In this document: positions 22,101 through 32,443 of the stretch, piece after piece
How positions within the stretch are numbered: position 1 is the first letter of the stretch
Layout: each line of letters starts with the position of its first letter
Origin: Symbiodinium natans
Lineage: Eukaryota > Sar > Dinophyceae > Suessiales > Symbiodiniaceae
Length of the DNA: 64,000 nucleotides
Assembly (NCBI GenBank): GCA_905221605.1
Contig: CAJNDS010002213.1
Span: forward strand, 1,381,121 to 1,445,120
Direction: 5' to 3'
The notes under the pieces: model-generated
Databases searched by the model: none
What the model was told of the DNA's origin: nothing
What the model saw: the letters and a program-made list of their open reading frames with translations, nothing else
Translations under genes and position numbers: made by a program

Positions 22101-24042
22101 AGTCCTACAGTCCACACGGTGTCCTTGGGCATATCTTTCTTTGAGTCCGCAAGGGCCACACTGGCAGGTGGCGATACTTCCACATCTTCGGCTTTTTCGC
22201 CATGTTGTTTTATTTGGCCCCTTGGCTTCTGGCTGCGGCTACTGGCAGCACGGCTTAGGGTGGGCTCCCCTCTCCCCCGAAAAAGGCAACAAGGGAATCA
22301 AGACCAAAGCCGTGATTAGGGTTTAGGGTTCAGGGTTTAGGGTTTAGGGTTTAGGGAGTAGGAAACCTTTGACTTCATGACATCATGCATTCTCAAGCTG
22401 CAGTTGACCCTGCAGGGATCTTGTTTTAGAAAAGGCGGGAGCGCATGAAGCATGTTTGTTTTCATAGCGGCTCTACACCCTCAAACCTAAACCCTAACCC
22501 CTAAAACCCTAAACCCTCAACCCAAAACCCTGAAACCCTAAACCCCTAAACCCTACGAATAGTTGGTAGTTAAAGGTAAGACCCTAGAAGCCCGAGCCAG
22601 CGGCAGACAAGGTTTCGTTGCGGGCGTTTCAACCGCAGCGATGGGCGGCTCTGGCCCTGAGCTAAGAGGGGATTTTAGGGCTTTTAGGGCTTCTTAGGGC
22701 TGTTTAGGGCTTTCAGGGCGTTCAGGGCTTTTTAGGGGTTTTTGAGGGTTTTTAGACCTGTTAGGGCTTTGTAAGGCATTTTTAGGGTTTGTTGGGGGGG
22801 GAGGGGGGTTAGGGGTTTTCAGGGGTTTTAGGGGTTTAGGGCATTTAGGCCTTTAGGTCTTGGGGCTTTGTGGGGGTTGCGGCTTTAGGTTTCAGGTCCT
22901 TGGGCGGGATACCCTAAACCCTCAACCCGAACCCCTAAACCCTAAACACCCTGAACCCTAAACCCCAACCCTAAACCCCCTAAACCCTAAACCCCAAACC
23001 GGGGCAAAGGGGGTCTAGGCCTGAGGGTTTTTAAGAGCCCAGGGCCCGGTTCGGATTCAGGGTTGTACCCATCATCCCTATAAACCCACTTGTCTACACC
23101 CTGTCAGCCAGCCCACTCAACCCTAATCCCTAAACCCTAAGCCCTGAAACCCCATAAGCCCTTGAGCTTTGGTGGGTTGATTGAAGGCACTGGGGCGCAG
23201 GGGTTTTGGTAGAACTTGTCTAGGGTTCGTGTCCGGAGTCCGGAGTCCTGGGCGAAAGTCTTTTGCGGGTTTCGGGGCTGCTATTGGTTGCGCGGGGAGG
23301 CTGTGTGGAATTTGGGGAGTTGCAGTTTTGTGGCGGATGGGTTTGGGGCAGGTGAAATCCTTTGCTGTCATCTTGGAGCCGTTCTGGGGGGGGGTTTGGT
23401 CAGGGGCGTTTGGAAGTATTTCTGACAAACAGGGGAGTGAAGACACAAGACACGCAGTTTCTATTGACAGATCTTGAGGGTTTAGGGTTCTGGGTGTTAA
23501 CTTGGTTGCAACCTTGCGCGAGTCGATTCTGAAGTGATGCTGGGCTCGAGGGGAAAGTTCAGTAGGAACTGCGGCCATACTACGAAAGCCCTCGAATGCG
23601 TTTTCCAGGGGGTTCTCGGCTAGGGTTGGGGGGCCATCGAAAGGGACCCTTAGTCCACTACCCTTTTCTAACCCTTGTGGCCATATTTCGGCCTAAATAG
23701 CTGCTCTATGACCGGGTTCCTTACAAAGGTCCCTCCTGCTTCCCTGAGACTCGGCATGCGCATCTTCGGCACACTTGCACCGAACTTTTGGTGCTTCTCG
23801 GCCTAGGTTTTTTCTGGCGACCCGAAGTCTCTTTCGATCCGCCTGCTAAGGTGGCCATTCATCCCTGGTTGATCTGGGTTCACCAGGCCTGGCAAGGAAT
23901 TTGCCAGATTCTGCAGAAACTCTCAGCCCCTTAATGGGGCGTTGGCTGCTGGCTGCACTTGACCTCAGCGACCATAGCCATCTGTTTGGGGGTGTATGCT
24001 TTATTGTTTCAGTGGCTTGCGGGTTGTGGCACGGAGGAATAT
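19133..24042. other. Mixed unique and telomere-like DNA, no gene seen
   Basis: Overlapping open frames on both strands near 19,261-19,874 end in GA microsatellite (about 19,551-19,571) and telomere-like words, so I reject them as genes. A poly-T tract running into poly-G lies at about 21,427-21,466. Arrays occur near 21,895-21,930 and 22,320-22,356, and degenerate TTTTAGGG words near 22,670-22,860. The frames at 23,123-23,578 lie over CCCTAAA words and are not supported. Confidence 0.45.
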
Positions 24043-24108
24043 GGGAGGTTCTGTAATATTATGGCCTACAGGGTACCCAAACAGGGCCACAAATTACAGA
24101 ATCCCCCT
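24043..24108. repeat. Short imperfect palindrome
   Basis: Left arm GGTTCTGTAATATTATGGCC and right arm GGCCACAAATTACAGAATCC (read in reverse) pair with few mismatches. It may be a miniature foldback element. Confidence 0.5.
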
Positions 24109-24381
24109 AAAGACTAAACAAAAATCCGAAGTCCGTATGTAGTATAATGTTTTGAGAAGATTAGGGTTGACCGGTACCTATGTTGCCCTATGAACTGAAA
24201 GGTTTAGGGTGTCGGGTTTCGGGTTTAGGGTAAAGTCCTTCAGGAATTCCTTAGGCAGACCCAGGAACCTTCTCCTCCCAACATGTCGACATACGCCGAG
24301 AGTTAGGCCTTTAGGGGTATCAGGGTTTAGATGTCTCTGGCAAAGACAGTGAGACTCCATTCCTCTAAACACCCGCAGCCA

Positions 24382-24513
24382 CTACTTGGAGGTCAGGGAA
24401 ATTACTTGTAACCCCAGTTATATCTCTACTTACATTCCCCCTAAGTCCTCTTAAGTAGGCTATAAAGTGGACTTACACTTGGGGTTACAAGTACCCATGA
24501 ACCTCCAAGTAGT
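24382..24513. mobile_element. Foldback MITE-like element
   Basis: The inverted arms begin CTACTTGGAGGT and include ACTTGTAACCCCA on the left, matched at 24,479-24,513 on the right. The core is about 60 bp. A related right arm occurs at about 31,415-31,446, so this is likely a family. Confidence 0.65.
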
Positions 24514-25593
24514 AGCCTTCAACTTCCGGTGCGAAGGGCAAAAGCCCGTTGTAGAGCTGACTTTCAGGCTCCGGCTGATAGCGCGTAGAGTGTCGGTCTC
24601 AGGGCTTAGGCTTATAAGGAGGGTGCATCCCAAAGAAGGGCGTAACGGATGGACTTGCAGCGCAGGCTCACTACACGATCCATACCAGCGTCTTGGGCAC
24701 TTTCGTGCTTTCCTGCGTGTCGTGCTTGCGCCGCCGGCAGTTTGAAGGGCAAGCCCTCAGCCCTTTAGGGTTTAGGGTTTTAGGGTTTTGGGTTTTAGGG
24801 TTTAGGGGAAACACAAAAGCCAAGTGAAGAATGGCTTTCTGCTACTGTTGCTGGCACACTTCACAAGCAGGGACATGTAGGGCTTGGGGGAAGGTGCTTC
24901 TCAACAGTCCTAGCCCCACAAAGCTACCTCCAAGCCTCTGAACCCTAAAGCTAAACCCCAAACCCTAAACCTCTCTGAACCCGAAACCCAAAACTCTAAA
25001 CCCGGAAACCGAAGCCCCACAGACTTCAAGCCCCGAAGCCTTCAACCTCTAATACCTTAAGCTTGGTGCTTCATGGAACCGTAGGAATCACATACAGAGA
25101 AGGTTAGACTTGCCGGTTTGATGTTAGTTCAGGGTTGAGGGGCCTAAGCCCGAAGCCCTAAAATCTAGGGTTTAGGGTTCGGGGTTTGGGGTTTGGGGTT
25201 TGGGGCTCTTGAGGTAATGGAGGCTTGGGGCTCTTGAGGTAATGGATTTCGGAGATTCGGAGGGCTCAGCCAACCATTGCCAAACTCGGACGTCTTCGGG
25301 CTGCCCTGGGAATGAGCGGCAGACATGCCCCGTGTTTTAGTTTTGGGTTTATATTGAAGCAGAGTTTATATTACTGTTATTGGTGAGTGTATATAAGGTT
25401 CCTTTTTTGATATTGGTGTGTGTATATATGGGGTGTCCTTTTGGCGATACAAGGAATATGAGCCTTGCTTCATATAGCAGACTCCGAAGCGTGCAGCTGT
25501 TTCATGAGTCGCTCCTGGGCTGTTCCTGGACCCTGAAACCCTATTCTACTGTGGTAAACCTCAAGGACTCCGGAAAGGTGTTTCGAGCCCTCA
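24514..25593. other. Mixed unique and telomere-like DNA, no gene seen
   Basis: Short frames without domains, with telomere-like words near 24,760-24,805, 24,940-25,020 and 25,165-25,205. Confidence 0.45.
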
Positions 25594-26006
25594 GGTTGTG
25601 GGTTTAGGGTTTAGGGTTTTGGGTTTAGGGTTTAGGGTTTAGGGTTTAGGGTTTAGGGTTTAGGGCGACCACAGGCCCTGCGCCCTAAACCCTATAGACC
25701 CAGTAGCGGACCATGCTTTGGGGCCATGCGCAGAGCCTAAACCCTAAACCCTAAGCCCTAAACTCCAAACCCTAAACCCCAAACCCCAAACCCTAAACCC
25801 TAAACCCTAACCCGAAACCCTCGCGCCAGGTACGTCGCAACCGCTAGTGGTGTGATCTTCTTGTTTTGGAAAACAGCGCTGCCGGGATCTGAGACTCTAG
25901 GTGCCTTGCTTGGTTTGGGGTTTAGGGTTTAGGGTCTAGGGTTTAGGGTTTAGGGTTTAGGGTTTAGGGTCTAGGGTCTAGGGTCTAGGGTCTAGGGTCT
26001 AGGGTC
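25594..26006. repeat. Cluster of TTTAGGG, CCCTAAA and TCTAGGG arrays
   Basis: TTTAGGG (25,594-25,666), then CCCTAAA (25,739-25,813), then TTTAGGG changing to a homogeneous TCTAGGG block (about 25,970-26,006). The last two form a convergent pair about 105 bp apart. Confidence 0.85.
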
Positions 26007-27580
26007 GGGAGTTGCTTGCGGGCACCGGGGACCTGAGAACGCGGTTTCTTGCTTCGCCTTCGACCCAATCAGGAAGCCAGACACGAAACATGCCCCTCCC
26101 TAAACCCTAAACCCTAAACCCTAAACCCGAAGACCTATACAGGCCTACAGCTGAGACTGCAGGAAAAACAAAGTGTAACCTGCTTTCGCTGGGTTTTTGA
26201 ACAGGTTGACCCTAAGCCCTAAACCCCCCAAACCCTAAACCCCTAACCCTACACCCTAAGCCCTATTCACCCTATTGACCCTAATAGCCCGAAAACCCTA
26301 AACCCTAAACCCTAAACCCTAAACCCTATCAAGCCTAAGTGGCCGAGGAGGGTTCCGACCATTGCCGATGTCAATACAGTGGACAGTGGCCCGTTGCAAA
26401 GCAACCCCGGCTCCGCGGCTTAGATTTCGAACCGGCTTCGGGGCTCGTTTGAGGGGTTTAGGGTTTAGGGTTTAGGGTTTAGGGCTTTTGCTCGTGACTT
26501 TCGAGTGCTGAGGTTTTTGCTTCAATCTTCATCGGAAGAGGTATGAAATTTCGTTGGTTCAGGGGGCACGCTCAAGGATTTTGAGCGCCTCTTGCTGTGG
26601 GGGTTCCCTTGCCTTGCAAGAAGCAAAACTGGCCACAAGGGGTTGTCGTTGAGAAGTGCTTGTTAGGGTGGGGAAGTGCGTGCAGAAAAGGTTCAGGGTT
26701 TAGTGTGTGGTTTCTGCGCACACTCTGCCTGAATACCCTGCTACTAAGTTCTAAGAAGACTCGCTTTCGTAGAAGGTTTTGGTTGCCATTGTAGGGTTCC
26801 TTCTGGCCTTCTAAGCCCGAAACCCTAAACCTTAATCCCTTAGCCCTTAACCCTAAAACCCTAAACCCTACCCCCCGCCCCCCCCCCCCCCCCCCAAAAA
26901 AAAAAAAAACAGGCAACAAAAACACAAAAAAAAAAAAACGCGAACCCTAAACCCTAAAGCGAAACAACTCTAAGCCTAAAGCTGCCGAAGCCTGCAGCTG
27001 CACCACCTGTGGTTGTGCCAACTGGGTCTTTGTTTGGACAACACCTGCATGTGGCTGCAGCAGGAATCTGCCAGGCCTCCTGGACTGAAACGGGCATGTC
27101 CCCAAATAGGGGTACCCTTAGTATAACCCCCTAAAAAATAGCAAAATCCTTTTTTCTAGGCACGCCCAAAAGGGTTACCCCTCCCCCCCCCTTATTTTCG
27201 GACACCCCCTATCTCAGATCTCTCGCATAAAAAACCCTAAACCCTAAACCCTAAACCCTAAACCCTAAACCCTAAGGGAGAAAGGGAGTCATTGCATTTC
27301 AAAAAAAAAAAACCTAAACCCCCTAAAAACCATAATTAAAGGCAGATCCGAGGCCGCAGTCTCCGCGCAGCATCACACGCAGCCGAACAGCACGAAGCGT
27401 AAGACCCTTGACATCAAGGGGACAGGAGGGACCTCCGCAAGGTTTAGGGTTTAGGGTTTAGGGTTTAGGGTTTAGGGTTTAAAAGGGTTTAAAGGGTTTA
27501 GGATGACTCTGAACCCTAAACCGGGCTCACAGCTTAGCATTTGTCCCCTGTCAAACGCGCGCTGGAGGGCTCTTCGATGA
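26007..27580. other. Mixed telomere-like DNA and homopolymers, no gene seen
   Basis: CCCTAAA arrays lie at 26,098-26,129, 26,292-26,329 and 27,233-27,276. TTTAGGG arrays lie at 26,456-26,486 and 27,441-27,500. A poly-C to poly-A tract lies at about 26,872-26,910. The minus frame 26,572-26,925 reads through the homopolymer and is rejected. Confidence 0.55.
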
Positions 27581-28020
27581 ACCCCTGCAAACTGGGTCGG
27601 TCGGTGGATTGTTGCCAAGAGAGCCTCCCCCCAAGAAACCACCCCCCCCCCCCCTCAACCTCTTGCAGCAAGGGAAGTGTTCCGTGGTCTGTGCTCTAGT
27701 CGATGTGGCTTGGGGTTTTGGAAGTTATAGCCTATGCTTGTTTCGGTTGGGTTCGAAGCTTTCGCTCTTCGAGGTCAGGGTCTCAGAGGACTCTGGAACC
27801 CAGCAGGCCACGCGGGCTATCAAATTGGGTCGGCCCAGCACAGCGAGCGCTGGAAAGTAGGAGTTTGCGATGCTGCGGCAAGGACCCCATGGCGCAGACC
27901 CAGTTGTAGGGTGTTTGCATGTTGTAGAATTCAGAGCATCTTCGCGCTTCACATGGACGTTTCCAGAGCTCTATGTAACTCTGAGACTCTACTTGCATTC
28001 TGAATAAGCTCTGTAACTAT
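27581..28020. other. Gene-like island with overlapping frames
   Basis: Five overlapping frames of 68-89 codons on both strands, GC-rich and free of telomere words, but with no domain I recognise. It may be unique spacer or a relic of a gene. Confidence 0.25.
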
Positions 28021-30082
28021 CAACTGGCGCAACCTTGCTTGTGATTATGAGTGTCGTGTGGGGCGATACAGGTTCTCACAAAATACCGCAAGCTGCCTTT
28101 ACATGCCCCCCTTCAAACCCTAAACCCTAAACTTAACCCTAAGCAACCGTTTTTGCAGGGTCCTTACCGTGCCTGCCGGACGACCCTCCTGGCACTCCGC
28201 AAGACAGGAAGGAATCGATCCCTGAACTCTGGGCTTGAGTTTAGGGATTTGTGTTTCAGGGTTGGGGTTTAGGGTTTAATTAGGTGGAAAAGGGTCAAGG
28301 GTGAGGGTTCAGGGTTTAGGGATCGATTCCCCCAAGTTTCCTTGCGGAGTAGCCAGGGGCGGTGGGGCCCCAGAGTGTGGGCTGCGACAACGCGAAGCGC
28401 AGACGTCGCTCGAAGAGACTTCGCGTATGTCTGGTCTGTCGAACGCGGGTTTAGGGTTAGGGTTTAGGGTTTAGGGTTTAGGGTTTAGGGTTTAGGGTTT
28501 AGGGTTTAGGGTTTAGGTTAAGTTACCCCACAAGGATGCAGGGTTGAGAACCCTACGAAGTATCCGAAACGACCCTTGCTGTCTCAAGCACTCGCATTGC
28601 TCTGCGAGTGGCGCGGGTCATCTGCGGACAAACCGAAAGTGCTGAACTGCTAAACGACTAGGACCCAGAGTAGGCCCTTCTTCTCTTTTTTGGGGCTCTT
28701 GGGTCTAGACGAACTCACAGTTCAAGGGCGTCCCCTTCGTCCTCTTCACACACGGACCACTCGGACTTGAAAGCCAAGTGCCCCTTTGCGCCGAGAGTTT
28801 CCCTAACCCTAGACCCCTAAACCCTAAACCCTAAACCCTAAATAAATGAAACCGCCGGGTTGTCACGCCTCACACGTGTCTGGAAGGCTGCAAGGCAAGG
28901 CCGAGGCGGTTTGTGCCCAAGTCTTCATGATCCCTAAACCCTAAACCCTAAAAACCCTAAACCCTAAACCCTAAGCCCTAGTCTGGCCCTCTCTCTCCTC
29001 CCTTCAAGTTCTATCGATGCTGGAGCGCACCTAAACCCCTAAACCCCTAAACCCCTAACCCAACCCCAAACCCTAAACCCCTAAACCCTAAACCCCTAAA
29101 ACCCTAAACCCCAAACGAGAAGTTTGGGATCAGCCGCTTGAAAATGATGCCCCTGGAGTCTGTCCTACAGCTTCGGCTCTTTGTCTCCTATCCCGCCTCA
29201 CCGTTTAGGGTTTAGGGGTTTTAGGGGTTTGGGGTTTCGCGTTTTCGGGCTTTAGGGTTTAGGGTTTAGGGCTTAGTGTCCATGATTTTGGATTTCAGGC
29301 TTTGGATCATGGCATCATGGAGCATGAACGGAGAAAGTGCCAAAGCTCAGGGGGGGGGGGGGGGGGGGCAGACGTAAGTTTTTCAGTACAGCGAGGTGCC
29401 CCAAGCCGCTAAATCCTAAACTTCCTAAACCCTAAGCTTCCTAAACCCCAACCTTCCTAAAACCGAAGCTTCCTAAGCCTCAAATCCTGAACCCTGAGTT
29501 TCCTAAACCTGAGGCCCTTCCGGGCTGAGGGACGTCTTCATGAGAGAGCCCCGACCCAAACCCCCACACCCTCAGGCCCAAAGCAGCCTGAAGTCAAGCA
29601 AAACCTTGAGCTTCTATGGGTTTGCGCTTAGGGAGTAGGGCTTAGGGCTTAGGGCAAACCTGAAACTCTACACCCTTAAGCCCCAAGAATTTGAGGAGCC
29701 GAGGCCCAAGGTCAGCGCCAAGGAATGCAAGGAATTCAGCCTGCACCCCCTGCTTTGTCCTAATCCATGAGCCCTAACACTCACGTATTTGAGACTTGGA
29801 GTTTTCGGGTTTAGGATTTAGTGACTTTAGTGTTTCGGGTAGTACCCTACAAATTTGGGGTCTTGGGGAGTTACTAGCTGTTAACTCCGGCACCCTTGTA
29901 TTCCCGGGTTGCTCTGGGACCTAACTTTTCTCATGTAGCAAAGCTGAAAAAGGGTTAGGATTTCATGATAGGATGTCAATAGAGGGTGTATTTATAGTAG
30001 GGTTTACAAGGTTTTGGTTCTTGATCCGCTGACTTGGGGGCAGGCCGCGAGAGAGTGTGGTTTTCTGGGTTCCGCGGAGCTA
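28021..30082. other. Mixed telomere-like DNA, no gene seen
   Basis: A TTTAGGG array lies at 28,449-28,515 and CCCTAAA-type arrays near 28,811-28,845, 28,931-28,980 and 29,030-29,112. Poly-G lies at about 29,350-29,368. A segment at about 28,649-28,693 (containing GACTAGGACCCAGA) recurs at about 10,802-10,850. Confidence 0.5.
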
Positions 30083-30351
30083 CCCTAAACCCTAAACCCT
30101 AAACCCTAAACCCTAAACCCTAAACCCTAAACCCTAAACCCTAAACCCTAAACCCTAAACCCTAAACCCTAAACCCTCTGCTTTTGAAGCTCCCAAATAG
30201 AAGCCAAAGCAGACCCCTAAACAGAAAAACGCCTTGTGTCGGATCTGGGCGCCTTTGGCCTGTGAGCTCTCAAGTCTAAACCGCATAATGGAGGATTTCG
30301 AGCCTAGGGTTTAGGGTTTAGGGTTTAGAGTTTAGGGTTTAGGGTTTAGGG
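30083..30351. repeat. Convergent CCCTAAA / TTTAGGG pair
   Basis: Perfect CCCTAAA array (30,083-30,176, about 13 units), a unique core of about 130 bp, then a TTTAGGG array (30,306-30,351). This is one of the cleanest examples of the convergent foldback arrangement repeated through the left half. Confidence 0.9.
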
Positions 30352-31852
30352 TGGGAGCATCTAAGCCCTATGAATTCTTAAGCCCAAGAGGGTAGCTCCA
30401 AAGGAACCTGTCGTGAGGGTTTGGTTGGTGTGAGTTTCCGGACGCAGGTGGGAATCGAATCAGAGGCACGGTGTTGGGATCTTAGAGCTCTACGAGGGTT
30501 TAGCGCTTAGGGAACCAGTAGCTGGTACCAAGATTCAGGATGCTCATCAACGCCTACGGCGAGATCCCTTCTGCCAGCCTCTGACACTAAGAGTAGCAGT
30601 AACGCATGGCTATGGGGCCAACAGCAATTGCCATCTGCTTCCTCCGCTTTGAAGATGCAGATTTGCTTAGCAGCATTGACTGGCGCCTCGCATGTATCTC
30701 GATGTGAATCAGACAGCTTATACAGGAGCCTGAAGAATTACAAGTAGTATCCCCTGATTGTCCGTATTTTGCTTCGAATATCGACTGACCCAAAGCCTTT
30801 CTAACCAATTAGGCCCTCTTTTGTCATATTGTTACAGCACTTGTGTCTTCAGTTCTGCTGGCGGGATTGCTGCTATTGCTGCTCTAAACCATCCCTTAAG
30901 GCCAAACTGCGGCATGTCATGATATGTTTGGTTTTCTGTGTTGGCGCAGAGCATGCGAGCGCCTCTGCATCTGTTGCATGATGTTTTTGCATTATGCGTA
31001 GGACGATGTCGGCCAATGGATGAGGAGAATGGAGAGAGTGGCTTGGCCGCGGCTACATACAAATCTTTGACAGAACTCCACAACCCCCAAGCCACAGACC
31101 CGACAATCACAAGTTCCCTCTCGCTTGCAACAGTGCATCAGGCAGTTAGAGCTTCTTCGTGCAATCAGCCAAGCAGTGCCTTGATTTTGCAGCATTCAAC
31201 TCTCAACCTTCCCAAACCCCTCAAAACTACCCAACCCGAAGCCCAAAATATCAGAAGGAGCCTGCGAGCATTTGGCTCGGTCAGAGGTCAGGCCATGTGA
31301 ATAGCAGATGGTTCGGCTGACAGCTGGGAAGAAGTGCCTTGCTTGGGGTTGTTTATAAGTAGGTTATAAGTATGGTAACTATAGTTATAACATTACTTAG
31401 GGTACTTTCTTACCCTACTCATAAGTACGCATGAGCCTCCAAGTAAAGCGCAAAAAGGGCAGAGATTGTTGCCTTGGAGCCCTAAACCCCTAAAATCCTA
31501 AAGCATACCCCGAACCTTGACGTGGATGTAGGGTTTAGGGCTTTCAGGGCTTTCGGCTTTGAGGGTTTTAAGGGCCTAAGGTTTTGAAGGGCTTGAGGCC
31601 TAAGGCTTTAAGGGGTCAAGGCTTGAAGGGTTTCAAGGAGGGCTTTAGGGTTCAAGGATAAATGGGATAAACCCCAAACCCTAAAATGAGGGGTTTAGGC
31701 GGATCGCAGAGTCGTCTAACTCTGGAGGTCCGTATCCAGTATGTGCTTTCCATGTGCAACGGTTGCCCTGCGATAGTTGAGCTCTGATTCCAGAGGTTTG
31801 GGGTTTAGGAGTTTCATTTACAGGTTTAGGGTGTAGGGTGTAGGGTTTAGGG
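30352..31852. other. Unique island and degenerate repeats before the LTR element
   Basis: The segment 30,540-31,320 is free of telomere-like words and has overlapping frames on both strands (for example 30,938-31,300 + and 30,832-31,110 -) without recognised domains. A MITE-like right arm lies at about 31,340-31,446. Degenerate TTTAGGG words lead up to the LTR insertion point. Confidence 0.4.
31848..31852. repeat. 5-bp target duplication (left) of LTR element
   Basis: TAGGG lies directly outside the left LTR and is repeated directly outside the right LTR at 61,328-61,332. The host DNA is itself TTTAGGG repeat, so chance identity is possible, but 5 bp is the usual length for Ty1/copia elements. 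Confidence 0.65.
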
Positions 31853-32074
31853 TACGGGGGGAACCGAAGGGGGACAAGAAACCAAACAGTCAACCCCAAC
31901 AGAAGCCCTTGATTTCCCTGGATCAACCACACAACAAACCCAAACCACAGGGCACTCACCTTTTACTACCAGGCACATGGCCCAGTCTTGAGCCATAAAA
32001 AAAGATTTCCGGGTATATTAACCCTTTCAACTTCCAACACTAACTCTTTTTACAATACCAGTTGCAGCTCCGCA
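31853..32074 (-). repeat. 3' LTR of the retrotransposon (222 bp)
   Basis: It differs from the 5' LTR at two positions, one near each end of its central part (an A/G after the first G run and an A/T in an A-run), which indicates recent insertion. In the sense direction it contains a TGGCTCAAG word resembling the 3' end of the dinoflagellate spliced leader (see findings). Confidence 0.93.
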
Positions 32075-32082
32075 CTCCCCCT
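32075..32082 (-). other. Polypurine tract
   Basis: AGGGGGAG on the minus strand immediately abuts the 3' LTR, the position where plus-strand DNA synthesis of LTR retroelements is primed. Confidence 0.8.
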
Positions 32083-32443
32083 GTCCTAGGATTTCCTAGG
32101 ACACATTGGAGATGCAGATCTTTGGCCAAAAACTGCCATTAGGGCAGTAGCCTGCTGCTTGACATGCACAATATGGTTTAACGTCTACCAAGACGAAATT
32201 ATAGCACATTGGCTAAATCCACTAACCATAGAGAATCTTTTCACCATGATCCTCTCATCACCGAAGACTCCTTGGCCTTCTTCACCACAAACCGTGGTCT
32301 TCGCTACGCGAAAAGCTACTGACTTCTACTATCAGGGATTTCCATACCCTTAATAGTAACCACCACATTTGTCAGCACATTGGCTGTTCCAGCGCGCCTG
32401 TCTCCAGAAAGAGAAAAACCATCCCTTCATCCATACCATCCAA
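32083..32443 (-). other. 3' untranslated part of the retrotransposon
   Basis: Between the stop codon at 32,444 and the purine tract. Short frames exist on both strands, but none shows pol motifs and the space is too small for pol. Confidence 0.6.

Larger units (their letters stand above)
1..31852. other. Telomere-like repeat sea (interstitial TTTAGGG)
   Basis: TTTAGGG or CCCTAAA words, perfect or degenerate, occur every few hundred bases over the whole segment and in both orientations, separated by 100-800 bp of apparently unique DNA. TTTAGGG is the plant-type telomere unit also reported from dinoflagellate telomeres. Both orientations are intermixed, so this is interstitial or subtelomeric sequence and not a chromosome end. 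Open frames are short, overlap on both strands and often run through the repeats. I call no gene in the segment; sub-features are listed separately. Confidence 0.8.

Noticed and set aside
26572-26925. 117-codon minus-strand frame
   Set aside because: It runs through poly-C/poly-A and CCCTAAA words; its start lies in a homopolymer.
1-31852. A true chromosome end
   Set aside because: Arrays occur in both orientations, are short and are interspersed with unique DNA on both sides.
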